Shown here one piece after another: positions 25,159 to 35,700 of a stretch of 64,000 nucleotides of DNA. This stretch comes from an uncultured candidate division Zixibacteria bacterium. Its GTDB lineage: Bacteria; Zixibacteria; MSB-5A5; GN15; PGXB01. The DNA is taken from assembly GCA_937925655.1 (NCBI GenBank), contig CALAMC010000049.1, positions 62,001-126,000 on the forward strand, written 5' to 3'. Every line of letters begins with the position of its first letter. Positions within the stretch are counted from its first letter, which is position 1. Made by a program: the position numbers and the translations under genes. The notes beneath the pieces were generated by a model. That model was not told the DNA's origin and made no database searches. It saw only the letters and a list, made by a program, of their open reading frames with translations.

Positions 25159-27462
25159 ATGGTCAGTCTATTTTATAAAGTTTTATTTCTTTCATTCGCA
25201 GTAGTTTTGTCCCTGATGACCGCGTTGGCCTTGGCGGCGACTTTTTCCGGGCGGGTAATCGACGCCACGACCGGTCAACCGATTGCAGGCGCTTCGATAA
25301 TATTGTCAGAATCAAAGAGCGGGACAAGTAGCAACCCTGACGGCACATTCAATCTGGAAATGGCGGAAGGCAACAAAGCAACCATTACCATAAGTTCCGT
25401 CGGGTATCAAAAGAAAGAAATTCAAATCCTTGGTTCCGATACAAAATTTCTGCAAATCGAGCTTCAACCGCAGGCCATGCCCTTGGGAAGCATCACCGTG
25501 ACAGCTAATCGTTATGAGGAAAGGACATTTCTTACCCAGCCCAATATCACTGTGGCCGATGCTGAACAATTCGGCGAACGCAATTTCAGTACCACGGCCG
25601 AGGTCTTGCGGGAAGAACCGGGGATTCTGGTGCAAAAGACTACTTATGGCCACGGGGCGCCAATTATCCGGGGGCTGATCGGCAAATATGTCCTGCTGGC
25701 CTACAACGGCATACGCCTCAACAAACCGACGTTCCGATTCGGCGGCAACCAATATTTGAATACGATTGATTTGCAATCGCTGGACCGTGTCGAAATAGCG
25801 CGTGGGCCGTCATCGGTGATGTATGGCAGCGATGCTATCGGGGGCGTGGTCAATGCCATCTCACGGGCACCGTTATTTGGTAATGATCGATTTACATTAT
25901 CACCGAAGGTGACCAGCCGTTATTCCAGCGCCGACAATGGCCGAAGTCTGGCTTTAAATATTGATGGTGGTTTCAATAAATTTTCGGGGGCGCTGGACTT
26001 ATCCTATAAAAAAATAGAAGATCTTCGTGGCGGCGGGAATATCGGCAAACAAGTGCCGACCGGCTGGGAAGAATACGACGGCAGTGCCCGGTTGTATTAT
26101 TTTATCGATAATGGCAATAGCCTGACCGTCGATTATTTGGCCGTCCGCCAGAACAATGTCCCCCGCTATGACAATTATGTTAACGGCGATTTCGAGGAAT
26201 ATATCTATGACCCGCAGGATCGGGACTTGGCGGCTTTGACTTTTGACCGGCACCACGATACCGGTTTGTGGCGGTCATTGAAAGTTAATGTTTCCTGGCA
26301 AAATGAACTCGAAGGCACCAACACCCGGAAAACGGGGAAAACCGTTCGGAACGAGGCCCTTGATGAAATCACGACCTGGGGCACATATGCCCAAACCGTG
26401 ATATCCCCGCATGCGCGCCACCGGCTTGCTTTCGGCGGAGAATTTTACCGGGATAAAGTTATCAGCCAACAGGTCGAAATACGGGACGGTGTCGCCTCGC
26501 CGGTCCGGGGTACTTTCCCGAATAACTCAAAATACATATCATCCGGCATTTATCTGCAGGATGATTGGACTTTGACCGAAAAGCTAAGCCTTACCGCCGG
26601 AACCCGTTATAACTATTATAAGGTTGATTCGCCTCTGGGAGAGCCGTTTGGTGATTGCAAAGATGATTTCCGCGATATAACCGGATCGGTGGGGCTGACA
26701 TTTCGCCCGATTGAAAAGTTGAATCTTATTGCACGCTGGTCACAGGGCTTTAGGGCACCCAGTTTCAATGACCTGGTGGTTCTGAAATACTCGTCAAGCG
26801 GGGTCGATGCCCCCAGCCCCGGCTTGAAGTCGGAGCATAGCAATAACTTCGAACTCGGAGCCAAAGTATTATCGGATAATTTCGACGGTGAGCTTTTTGT
26901 CTTCTATAACGATTTGCGCGATTTGATCGACCGCTATCCCGGAACCTACAACGGCTTAACCTTCTATGATGAAGACGGCGATGGGATTCAGAATGACGAC
27001 GAATATGACATTTATCAAAAATTCAATGTCGATCACGCCAGAATTTATGGCTTTGAGTATCGTGGGCGATACAACCTGAATCATCACTGGACGGTCAATA
27101 CCAATTGTTTCTGGACACGGGGAGAAAACATCACCCTCGATGAACCTCTTAGCCGCATCCCGCCCATAATGGGCATGGCGGCCTTGAAATATGCGCATCG
27201 AAAAAATATCTGGGTGGAGTTTTTTGTCCGCGCCGCCGGCGATCAAAGGCGACTTTCCACCCGGGATCGCGACGACAGCCGTATTGAAACCAACGGCACC
27301 CCCGGTTGGGCGACAGTTAATCTCCGTGGTTTCTATGGTTTCGGCCGGATTTCAGTGAATGTCAATCTCGAAAACATCGCCGATTACAAATATAAAGAAC
27401 ATGGTTCCGGGATATACTGCCCGGGTAGGAATATTTCGCTGGCTCTTTGCTACTGCCATTAA
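25159..27462 (+). CDS. TonB-dependent outer-membrane receptor
   Basis: 767 residues. Signal peptide about 1-27 (LALAATFSG). A carboxypeptidase-regulatory-like domain follows (about 29-108: GRVIDATTGQPIAGASIILS, SVGYQKKEIQ). The plug domain (about 112-235) holds RGLIGKYVLLAYNGIRLNKP and IEIARGPSSVMYGSDAIGGV-type sequence. A 22-strand barrel makes up the rest (TAGTRYNYYKV, RWSQGFRAPSFNDLV, LKSEHSNNFELGAKVL). A DEDGDGIQNDDEYD loop (about 606-619) is acidic and may bind a cation. The cargo is not evident; no siderophore or cobalamin gene is adjacent. The last residue is His rather than the aromatic residue usual in barrel proteins. Confidence 0.93.
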   Translation: MVSLFYKVLFLSFAVVLSLMTALALAATFSGRVIDATTGQPIAGASIILSESKSGTSSNPDGTFNLEMAEGNKATITISSVGYQKKEIQILGSDTKFLQIELQPQAMPLGSITVTANRYEERTFLTQPNITVADAEQFGERNFSTTAEVLREEPGILVQKTTYGHGAPIIRGLIGKYVLLAYNGIRLNKPTFRFGGNQYLNTIDLQSLDRVEIARGPSSVMYGSDAIGGVVNAISRAPLFGNDRFTLSPKVTSRYSSADNGRSLALNIDGGFNKFSGALDLSYKKIEDLRGGGNIGKQVPTGWEEYDGSARLYYFIDNGNSLTVDYLAVRQNNVPRYDNYVNGDFEEYIYDPQDRDLAALTFDRHHDTGLWRSLKVNVSWQNELEGTNTRKTGKTVRNEALDEITTWGTYAQTVISPHARHRLAFGGEFYRDKVISQQVEIRDGVASPVRGTFPNNSKYISSGIYLQDDWTLTEKLSLTAGTRYNYYKVDSPLGEPFGDCKDDFRDITGSVGLTFRPIEKLNLIARWSQGFRAPSFNDLVVLKYSSSGVDAPSPGLKSEHSNNFELGAKVLSDNFDGELFVFYNDLRDLIDRYPGTYNGLTFYDEDGDGIQNDDEYDIYQKFNVDHARIYGFEYRGRYNLNHHWTVNTNCFWTRGENITLDEPLSRIPPIMGMAALKYAHRKNIWVEFFVRAAGDQRRLSTRDRDDSRIETNGTPGWATVNLRGFYGFGRISVNVNLENIADYKYKEHGSGIYCPGRNISLALCYCH

Positions 27463-27490
27463 TTGTTTCCTAAACAATTATGATTTTTGT
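27461..27490 (+). terminator. Weak AT-rich hairpin after the TonB receptor
   Basis: AATTGTTT-CCT-AAACAATT overlaps the receptor stop codon and is followed by ATGATTTTTGT. The stem has few G-C pairs, so termination would be weak. A second dyad, TTGGGA-TAT-TCCCAA (27494-27508), sits just before the next ribosome site. Confidence 0.35.
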
Positions 27491-27531
27491 ATATTGGGAT
27501 ATTCCCAAATCTCTTGCAGGAGTATAATTGT

Positions 27532-28278
27532 ATGAAAAAGGATTCGGGTTGGTGGAATAATTTTTTTGACCCGTTTCGCCCGGCCTTCAATATGTTTTCC
27601 GCCAAAACCAACAACGAGCAAACGCGGTATTTCATTAAAAGACTCGGTCTCAAACCGGGACAGAAATTCCTCGACTGCCCCTGCGGTATCGGACGAATCG
27701 CGCTGCCGATGGCCCGCCGGGGAATTAAAGTCACGGGAGTCGATATAACCCAATCCTATCTGGATGAACTGGAGGCACGGGCCAAAAGGCAGAATCTTCC
27801 GATAAAGACCGTTTGCCGGGACATGCGCCGGATTAATTTCAAAAACGAGTTTGATGCCGCCGCAAATATCTGGACCTCATTCGGTTTTTTCGAAAAAGAA
27901 GAAGACAATTTTCTGGTATTGAAAAAAATGCATCAGGCGCTCAAGCCGGGGGGAAAGTTTTTATTGCACGTTGTTAATCGCGATTACGTGATACGGCATT
28001 TCCGATCGACCGACTGGTACAAGTCGGGAGACTCGATCCTGATGGAAGACCGGATGTTTGACTTCGAGACCTCGACTATGCGGGGCAAATGGACAATTAT
28101 TAAAGACGGACGCCAGAGCGAGCATGAAACCCTGATACGGGCTTATTCCTATCATGAAATCTTGGCCTTGTTCGAAAAAGCCCGCTTTGTGAATATCGAG
28201 GGAACCGGTTCGCGCAAAGGAGAGCCGATATCGCCGGATCTGCAGATGATGATTGTAACGGGGACCAAAGTTTTTTAG
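27532..28278 (+). CDS. Class I SAM-dependent methyltransferase
   Basis: 248 residues from an ATG with GCAGGAG nine bases upstream; an in-frame start at 27487 lies inside the hairpins of the gap. Motif I is FLDCPCGIGRIALPMA (about 46-61), with strand 2 ending VTGVDITQSYLDELEAR, then a NIWTSFGFFEKEEDN region, and LKPGGKFLLHVVNRD as the post-motif strand. The type is a small-molecule methyltransferase (Methyltransf_25-like). The acceptor is unknown. It starts a run of closely spaced plus-strand genes, with tag only nine bases downstream. Confidence 0.86.
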   Translation: MKKDSGWWNNFFDPFRPAFNMFSAKTNNEQTRYFIKRLGLKPGQKFLDCPCGIGRIALPMARRGIKVTGVDITQSYLDELEARAKRQNLPIKTVCRDMRRINFKNEFDAAANIWTSFGFFEKEEDNFLVLKKMHQALKPGGKFLLHVVNRDYVIRHFRSTDWYKSGDSILMEDRMFDFETSTMRGKWTIIKDGRQSEHETLIRAYSYHEILALFEKARFVNIEGTGSRKGEPISPDLQMMIVTGTKVF

Positions 28279-28287
28279 AGCAAATTT

Positions 28288-28920
28288 ATGAATAAAAAAC
28301 GCTGCCAATGGGCCGGAAACGACCCTCTGTATGTCGCCTATCACGACAAAGAATGGGGGGTGCCGGTTTACGATGACGGGAAACTTTTTGAATTTCTCAT
28401 ACTGGAGGGAATGCAGGCGGGATTAAGCTGGATTACTATTTTGCGCAAAAGGGAAAATTACCGCAAGGCGCTTGATAATTTCGACGCCTCGAAAATTTCC
28501 CGATACAAAAGCGCCCGCATTGAAAAACTCATGCAAAACGAGGGCATTATCCGCAATCGGCTCAAAATTGAAGCCGTCATCGCCAATGCCAGGGCCTATT
28601 TGCAGGTTCAAAAAGAATTTGGTTCGTTCGCGCGGTATATCTGGGGTTTCGTGAATAACCATCCGGTGACAAACAATTTTAAAACGATGAAAGAAATTCC
28701 CCCCGAAACCGAAACCGCGCGGGTGATGAGTAAAGATTTAAAGAAACGGGGGTTTAAATTTGTCGGCCCGACGATTTGTTATGCCTTCATGCAGGCGGTC
28801 GGGTTGGTCAATGACCATACCATTGACTGCTTCCGGCATAAAGAAGTGCAAAAGCTGGTTTATAAACAGATTTTGGACACTTCATATGTATCGCTTCGGA
28901 AAATGGCAGAGGATATATGA
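28288..28920 (+). CDS. tag: DNA-3-methyladenine glycosylase I
   Basis: 210 residues, slightly longer than E. coli Tag. The hallmark N terminus is present (RCQWAGNDPLYVAYHDKEWG), followed by LFEFLILEGMQAGLSWITIL with the catalytic-pocket Glu and Trp, and the late VNDHTIDCFRH that completes the zinc site with the early Cys and His. It removes 3-methyladenine from alkylated DNA, leaving an abasic site in the first step of base excision repair. The stop overlaps the nucleoside phosphorylase start by four bases. xthA, whose product cuts abasic sites, lies three genes downstream. Confidence 0.93.
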   Translation: MNKKRCQWAGNDPLYVAYHDKEWGVPVYDDGKLFEFLILEGMQAGLSWITILRKRENYRKALDNFDASKISRYKSARIEKLMQNEGIIRNRLKIEAVIANARAYLQVQKEFGSFARYIWGFVNNHPVTNNFKTMKEIPPETETARVMSKDLKKRGFKFVGPTICYAFMQAVGLVNDHTIDCFRHKEVQKLVYKQILDTSYVSLRKMAEDI

Positions 28921-29684
28921 ACACAGATAAGTATCCTATACTGGAATTTGACCCGACCCGAAAGGCGGTTATTGAACCGCGCGAACATATTAAAGTGGTT
29001 CCTGTCGCGCCACATTGCATCATGTGCTTCTTTGCCGAAGTCGTTGCCGGAGTGCTTAAAGAGCAGGAGCATCGTGTCGTATTCAAATCCAACTGGGAAT
29101 CCGGACCTGTTTATGTTTACGAGATGGATTATAATGGAAGCAGCATTGCATTCGTACAGGCGCAAGTCGGGGCTCCCTCATGCGCGGCACAACTGGAAGA
29201 ATTGATAGCCATCGGCTGTTCGAAATTTATCGTATGTGGCGGAGCGGGGGTGCTGCGCCCGGATATTTCGGTGGGCAAAATGATTATCCCCACCTCCGCC
29301 ATCCGCGATGAAGGGACTTCATATCATTATTTACCGGCCGATAGAGAAATAGAATCATCGCCCGAAGCCATTGCCGCCATCGAAAAGGCTTTTAAAGACC
29401 GCCGGATTGAATACATCAAGGGTAAGACATGGACGACCGATGGTGTCTATCGCGAAACCCCCGAGAAAATAAAACGGCGTCGGGAAGAAGGAGCCTTGAC
29501 GGTGGAAATGGAAGCCGCCGCTTTGTTTGCCGTGGCCCGATTTCGGAATGTTTTACTGGGCCAGATCCTTTACGGTGGCGATGATGTCAGCGGCGAAGTC
29601 TGGGATGAGCGGCGCTGGAATTCCCGCAAGTCAATAAGAGAAAACCTGTTCTGGTTGTCGGTCGAAGCCTGCCTGAAAATGTAA
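28917..29684 (+). CDS. Purine/uridine nucleoside phosphorylase family protein
   Basis: 255 residues of the PNP_UDP_1 fold. Visible signatures are VGAPSCAAQLEELIAIGC (phosphate and ribose side, about 82-99), FIVCGGAGVL, TTDGVYRET (about 170-178) and the ribose-binding TVEMEAAALFAVA (about 197-209). The enzyme splits a nucleoside with phosphate to a free base and ribose-1-phosphate; which base cannot be fixed from sequence. It is translationally coupled to tag (ATGA overlap). The short N-terminal extension before the core is not typical of UdpA proteins. Confidence 0.85.
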   Translation: MNTDKYPILEFDPTRKAVIEPREHIKVVPVAPHCIMCFFAEVVAGVLKEQEHRVVFKSNWESGPVYVYEMDYNGSSIAFVQAQVGAPSCAAQLEELIAIGCSKFIVCGGAGVLRPDISVGKMIIPTSAIRDEGTSYHYLPADREIESSPEAIAAIEKAFKDRRIEYIKGKTWTTDGVYRETPEKIKRRREEGALTVEMEAAALFAVARFRNVLLGQILYGGDDVSGEVWDERRWNSRKSIRENLFWLSVEACLKM

Positions 29685-29784
29685 TGGCGCGCAAACTTCC
29701 GGGCCGCTTTTTTGTTTCATTACATAACGCCAATCACTTATCATTGTGGTAACGAGTGGGGGAAATTGACACGAAAGGTTATAA

Positions 29785-30666
29785 ATGTCATCGAAAAACA
29801 AAAACGACAAACATGGCTTGAGCCATCTGGTCAAGGCCTATAATAATTATGAATTTTTAAACAGCCCGCCGGCACGGGTGATACGGGTTTTGGCCGAAAT
29901 GGTCGAGCCGCTGGACCGCTTTCGCCGTCATAATGTCTGGAATACGGTCGTCTTTTTCGGGTCGGCGCGGGCCGTGCCGACCGCCGAAGCGCGGCAACGG
30001 TTGAAAAATATCGAGGCCGCCGTTAAAAATGAAAAGCGGCCGTCGGCGACTCTTAGAAAGGAACTCGAACTGGCCCGGCGCGGTCTGGTCATGGCGCGCT
30101 ATTACGAAGATGCTCTTCGACTTGCGGAAAAACTCACCCAATGGTTCAAAGAGATTGAAGAAGAGAAAGGTAAACGCTTTGTTATTTGCACCGGTGGTGG
30201 GCCGGGAATAATGGAGGCGGCCAATCGTGGGGCCAAAAAGGCCGGGGGAAAATCGGTCGGGCTTAATATAAGCCTGCCTATGGAACAACTGCCCAACCGC
30301 TACCAAACGCCCGAACTATCTTTTGAATTTCATTACTTTTTTATCCGCAAGTTCTGGTTTTTTTATCTGGGCAAAGCGCTTGTAGTATTTCCCGGAGGAT
30401 TCGGGACGCTCGACGAATTGTTCGAACTGCTTACCTTGATTCAAACTCATAAAACCAACAAGCCGATGCCGGTCGTGCTGTATGGTTCCGATTATTGGAA
30501 AGAAGTCATCAATATCGAGAAACTGGTCGAATGGGGTACGGTATCACCTGAAGATTTAAAGTTGTATCGCACTTTCGATGAGGTCGACCCGGCTTTCGAG
30601 TATCTCAAAGAACAGTTGTTGCGGCATTATATTAATGTGGAATATAAGAAAAAGTCGATAAAATAG
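29785..30666 (+). CDS. LOG-family (TIGR00730-type) nucleotide phosphoribohydrolase
   Basis: 293 residues. The core motifs are GGGPGIMEAANRGAKKAGGK (about 133-152) and the phosphoribosyl-binding PGGFGTLDELFELL (about 205-218). LOG enzymes hydrolyse nucleoside 5'-monophosphates to base and ribose-5-phosphate; bacterial members often act on AMP or similar. Compared with minimal LOG proteins it has an extra N-terminal 45 residues and an inserted helical stretch after the first strand (NIEAAVKNEKRPSATLRKEL). It follows the phosphorylase after 100 bases with no clear terminator. Confidence 0.88.
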   Translation: MSSKNKNDKHGLSHLVKAYNNYEFLNSPPARVIRVLAEMVEPLDRFRRHNVWNTVVFFGSARAVPTAEARQRLKNIEAAVKNEKRPSATLRKELELARRGLVMARYYEDALRLAEKLTQWFKEIEEEKGKRFVICTGGGPGIMEAANRGAKKAGGKSVGLNISLPMEQLPNRYQTPELSFEFHYFFIRKFWFFYLGKALVVFPGGFGTLDELFELLTLIQTHKTNKPMPVVLYGSDYWKEVINIEKLVEWGTVSPEDLKLYRTFDEVDPAFEYLKEQLLRHYINVEYKKKSIK

Positions 30667-30673
30667 CGTCATT

Positions 30674-31453
30674 ATGGCAGGCAAAAAGATCAGGCTGATT
30701 TCATGGAATGTCAACGGCCTGCGCGCCGTCCAGCGCAAAGGGGCGCTGAATTGGTTCTGGCAGTCCCGCCCGGATATTATCTGCGTTCAGGAAACCAAGG
30801 CCCAAAAGGAACAGCTCGACGAAGAACTGATTCATGTTGACGGTTACAAATCATACTTCTGTTCCGCCGAGAAAAAGGGCTACAGCGGAGTGGCCATTTA
30901 TTCGGCTCTCGAGCCTCATAACGTGACCTGCGGCTTCGGCAATAAACTATTCGATATTGAGGGCCGGGTAATAGAGGCAAAGTATGATAGGTTCACTCTG
31001 TTTAACGTCTATTTCCCCAATGGCAAGGCCTCGAAAGAGCGACTTCAATATAAAATGGATTTCTATGAGGCCTTTTTGACCGTCATCGAAAGCCGGGTTA
31101 AAAGGGGAGAAAATGTGGTGTTTTGCGGCGATGTCAACACGGCCCATAAAGAGATAGACTTGGCCCGTCCCAGGGAAAATGAAAATGTTTCCGGGTTTTT
31201 GCCCGAAGAGCGGGCTTGGATGGACATACTGGTCGGGCGTGGTTATCTGGATACCTTCCGCATGTTTAATGGCCAGCCGGACCAGTATACCTGGTGGGAT
31301 ATGAAAACCCGCGCCCGCCAGCGGAATATCGGCTGGCGTATTGACTATTTCTTTGTCAATGAAGCATTTGGCCCAAGTGTCCGAAACGCCTTTATTCTTC
31401 CCGAAATCGAGGGCTCCGACCATTGCCCAATCGGGATCGAACTCGATATCTGA
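30674..31453 (+). CDS. xthA: Exodeoxyribonuclease III / AP endonuclease
   Basis: 259 residues, standard ExoIII length. Motifs in order: LISWNVNGLRA (metal site, residues 7-17), CVQETKA (about 36-42), a VYFPNG segment, FCGDVNTAHKEIDLARP (catalytic Asp/Asn, about 150-166), YTWWDMKTRARQRNIGWRID, and the C-terminal SDHCPIGIEL with the catalytic His. It incises DNA 5' to abasic sites. It lies eight bases after the LOG gene on the same strand as tag, whose product makes abasic sites. Confidence 0.94.
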   Translation: MAGKKIRLISWNVNGLRAVQRKGALNWFWQSRPDIICVQETKAQKEQLDEELIHVDGYKSYFCSAEKKGYSGVAIYSALEPHNVTCGFGNKLFDIEGRVIEAKYDRFTLFNVYFPNGKASKERLQYKMDFYEAFLTVIESRVKRGENVVFCGDVNTAHKEIDLARPRENENVSGFLPEERAWMDILVGRGYLDTFRMFNGQPDQYTWWDMKTRARQRNIGWRIDYFFVNEAFGPSVRNAFILPEIEGSDHCPIGIELDI

Positions 31454-31574
31454 CTTTACAGGTCTTTTATTACAATATTTTTGATAGGCCTGAAACAAGG
31501 GCTTCAAATCGTTGTTCTACTATTTTAAATTTGGGAATCGATTATACAAAAACAGATGAAAGGCAAGGATAGAT

Positions 31575-32714
31575 ATGAAAACGACAAAGAAAATATTACT
31601 TCCGGCGGTCATAATAATTCTCGGGTTTGCATCCATGCTCTTTTTCATGTCCATGAAAGAAGAACAGCCGCGTAAGGCCCCGACTCCCCGAACCAAGTTT
31701 GTGAAAGTGGAAGTGGTCAAACTGCAGCCGATTGCGGCCGAGATACCCACCTTCGGGCGTATCAGCAGTGCCCAGCCGGTGCAACTGGTCAGCGAAGTTG
31801 CCGGAGAAATAATGAACGGCGACATTGTCTTCCGGCCGGCCCAGAAATTTTCCCGCAACGATATTCTGGTCAAAATCGATGACCGTCAGGCCCGACTGGA
31901 CCTGATGAGCAAAAAAAGCGAATTTTTGACGGCGCTCGCGAATGTTTTGCCGGAAATTAAATTGGAATTCCCCGCGGAGTATCCGACCTGGCAGGCGTAT
32001 TTCGAAGCCAACAGCTTCGAAAAGGATGTCCCGGTCATGCCTGAAGCCGACAACCAGAAAATCAAACTGTATCTATCGCGATTCAATGTTTATCGGCTGT
32101 ATTATGAAGTCCGGGACCTTGAGATAATGCTGGAAAAGCACTACTTTCGGGCGCCTTTCGATGGAGCCGTGGTGACGGTCAATTATCAGAACGGGGCGAC
32201 AGCCCGGGCCGGGACGATTCTGGGCGAAATTATTAACCTTGAAGATATGGAATTGGAAGTGCAGGTTCCCGTTCAGGATTTGCAGTGGATCGATTATAAT
32301 CGCCCGGTCGGTTTCCAGTCCCGTGAATTGGGCAATGGCTGGACCGGTCGTATCAAGCGCACCGGGAGCAGTCTCGATGACCGTACCCAGACGGTTCCGG
32401 TGTATGTCGGTCTCGATAAACAGGGTCGCGCGGATATAATCAGCGGGCTGTTTACCGACGTAACCATACCCGGAAAAGTCATCGAGAACGCTTATACCAT
32501 TCCGCATCAGGCAATGTATGGCGCCAATGCGGTGTATTTGATTGAAAACGGCCGGCTGGTTCAACGCACGGTATCCGTCATCAGGCGTGAAAGCAATTAT
32601 GTGATTGTCAACGACGGTCTTTTAAACGGCGACACGTTGGTTGTCGAAGTCATGCAGGGGATTTCCAACGGTATGCCGGCCCGACCCAGCAACCTGGCGC
32701 TGGAAAGCAACTGA
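31575..32714 (+). CDS. RND efflux periplasmic adaptor (HlyD/AcrA family)
   Basis: 379 residues with an N-terminal membrane anchor (about 6-24). The order is family-typical: a barrel-sandwich half QPIAAEIPTFGRISSAQPVQ (about 51-70), a helical hairpin (about 110-180), the second lipoyl half FRAPFDGAVVTVNYQNG (about 192-208), and a beta-barrel domain with YTIPHQAMYGANAVYLIENG late in the chain. It bridges the inner-membrane pump to an outer-membrane channel. AAGGA precedes the ATG. The pump gene starts three bases after its stop. No TolC-like gene is present in the window. Confidence 0.9.
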   Translation: MKTTKKILLPAVIIILGFASMLFFMSMKEEQPRKAPTPRTKFVKVEVVKLQPIAAEIPTFGRISSAQPVQLVSEVAGEIMNGDIVFRPAQKFSRNDILVKIDDRQARLDLMSKKSEFLTALANVLPEIKLEFPAEYPTWQAYFEANSFEKDVPVMPEADNQKIKLYLSRFNVYRLYYEVRDLEIMLEKHYFRAPFDGAVVTVNYQNGATARAGTILGEIINLEDMELEVQVPVQDLQWIDYNRPVGFQSRELGNGWTGRIKRTGSSLDDRTQTVPVYVGLDKQGRADIISGLFTDVTIPGKVIENAYTIPHQAMYGANAVYLIENGRLVQRTVSVIRRESNYVIVNDGLLNGDTLVVEVMQGISNGMPARPSNLALESN

Positions 32715-32716
32715 AA

Positions 32717-35700
32717 ATGCGCAAGGCGATTATTTATTTCATAAATAACCCCACCTGGGTGACGGTGCTGATGTTTTCGATCGTCATCTTCGGGCTGATT
32801 TCCTTCGGAAATATCAGGTACTCGTTTTTCCCGGAAACCAAACCGGACACTATCACGATACAGGTAGCCTACCCCGGGGCATCGCCGGAAGAAGTCGCCG
32901 AAGGCATTATTCTTAAAATCGAGGAAAATCTGGACGGCCTCGAAGGCATCGAGCGAATTACGTCGGTATCGAGGGAAAATTTCGGGACCGTGACGGTTGA
33001 GGCGGCCAAGAGCACCAGCCTGGATAAGGTATTAACCGATGTCAAAAACGCCGTCGACCGTATCAATTCGTTTCCAATCGACGCCGAAAAGCCGGTTATT
33101 TTCGAACAAAAATTCCGAAGTCGGTCGCTTTCGGTCGTCCTGTATGGTGAGACCGATTTATTTAATCTGAAATACATTGTCGAAGGTTTTCGCGATGATC
33201 TTCTGGCCACCGATGAAATTTCGCAGGTCGATATCGAGGGCCTGCCCAATCTGGAAATGTCCATAGAAATATCCGAAATGGCTCTGCGTCGCTATAATCT
33301 TACTTTCGACGAAATCGCTTCGGCGGTGCGCCGGGCCAATGTCAATCTGTCGGGAGGAAAGCTGGAAACGGACGCCGAAGAAATGCTCATCCGCACATGG
33401 GGTCGTGATTATTATGCCCGTGAATTGAAAGATATAGTCGTTCGTGGCCAGCACGGCGGGACCGTTGTCCGGTTGACCGACGTCGCCGATATTCACGAGC
33501 GCTGGGAGGATATTCCGGACAAGATTTATTACAATGATCATGTTTCGCTGATTTTAAATATCGATCAGGCCGCCCGTGAAGACATTCTGGCGATCGCCGA
33601 TAAGACCAAAGCTCTGGTGGAAAAATTCAACGCCGAGCATACATCGGTGAAAGCGCTGGTCCTTGATGATCGAACCATACCACTCCGGCAAAGGCTGAAT
33701 CTTTTGACCAAAAACGGGCTGATGGGACTGCTTCTGGTAATTATTGCCCTGGGCTTTTTCCTTAATTTAAAACTGTCGTTCTGGGTTTCTGTGACCATCC
33801 CCTTTTCTTTTGCCGGGATGTTTATCGTTGCCGGCTTCTGGGGCATCACGATTAATGTCATGTCACTTTTCGGTATGATACTGGTGGTCGGGATTCTGGT
33901 GGATGATGGTATAGTGGTCGGGGAGAATATCTTCTCCCATTATGAACGGGGCAAACCGCCTCTGAAGGCGGCGGTTGATGGTACCACCGAGGTTATCGCC
34001 CCGGTGGCAACTTCGGTCTTGACCACGGTAATCGCTTTTCTGCCGTTTTTCTTCCTCGATGGCAATCTCGGTAAGTTCATATGGCAAATGGCCCTGGTGG
34101 TAATTGCCTCACTTTTATTTTCTCTGGTCGAGGCCTTTTTCATGCTACCGTCTCACCTGGCTCATTCGAATGCCCTGAAACCGAAAAAAGGCCCATCTAT
34201 CATTCGCCAAAAAATAGAGAAAGCCATAAAATTTTTGACTTTGAATATGTATGCCAAATCATTGCGCACCGCTCTCGATCATAAATGGATAACGATTGTT
34301 ATCCCTGTGGCGCTGGTTATGTTCACGATCGGCCTGGTCGGCGGGGGGATTATTGGCGTAACCTTTTTTCCTTTTATCGATTCCGATACTCTTCCGGTGA
34401 ATCTGTCGCTCGTGCCGGGTCGTCAGGAAGCCGACACCGATTCGATTCTGGCCCGCATCGAAACGGTCGGCTGGGAAATCAACGATGAGATCAAGGCCGA
34501 ACGCCCCGACGGCCGCGATGTCATCCTGGGCGTCAAACGCGAGATCGGCAATAATGATTTTGGGGAAAGCGGCAGTCATGCCGGGCGGTTGACGTTTGAA
34601 CTTCTGGACGGCGAAGAGCGCGATATGGAAAGCTATCTCATTGCCAACCGCATTCGTGATCGGGTGGGTTTAATTCCGGAAGTCCAGAATATCACTTATG
34701 GTTCGACGGGACGGTTCGGCAAACCGGTTTCGATCAGTTTGCTGGGTAATAATTATAGCGAACTCGACAAAGCCCGCAACATGCTGGTGGCCGAACTGGA
34801 AAATTTCAGTTCTTTAAAAGATGTAACCGATTCCGACCGTGAGGGACGGCGTGAAATAAATATCAACCTGAAACCCCAGGCTTACGCCCTCGGTTTGACC
34901 CTCAATGACGTGGTCGGTCAGGTCCGCCAGGCCTTTTTCGGCCAGGAGATACAGCGTATCCAGAGAGGCCGCGATGAAATCCGGGTGTGGGTACGTTACA
35001 CTCCCGGTGACCGGACGGCTCTGGGTAATCTTGATCAGATGCGGATTCGGATGGCCAATGGTCGCGAATACCCGTTCACCGGGCTGGCTACCTATGATAT
35101 CCGGCGCGGGATAACACAGATTAACCGGCTTGACCGGATGCGCGAAATTAAAGTCGAGGCCAACCTGGCCAATGTCGAGGACGACCTGCCACCGATATTG
35201 CAGGAAATCGAGATGAATGTTCTGCCACAGATTTTAGTCCAGACCGACGGCGTCCGGGCATCGTTCGAGGGGCAGTCGCGTGACCAGGCCAAAATAATGC
35301 GTTCGATGAAAATCGCCTTTCCCGTTGCCCTAATCGGCATGTTCATCATGGTTATTCTGGTCTTTCGTTCCTATGCCCAGGCCATAATGATTTTTTCGTT
35401 GATCCCCATCGGGATACTGGGAGCCGTCTGGGGTCACGGGATTCAGGGATTACAGCTGAATATGCTGTCGCTGTTCGGGATAATCGCTCTGTCGGGTGTC
35501 ATTATCAACAACAGTATTGTCTTTGTCGATCGCGTTAACCGCAATTTGAAAGAAAGGCAGACCGTGTATGAAGCCGTGTATAACGCCGGATTGTCGCGCC
35601 TGCGCCCGATTTTGTTGACCTCGTTGACTACATCGTTTGGTCTGGCCCCGCTGATTCTCGAGACCAGTCGGCAGGCGCAGTTTCTAATCCCGCTGGCGGT

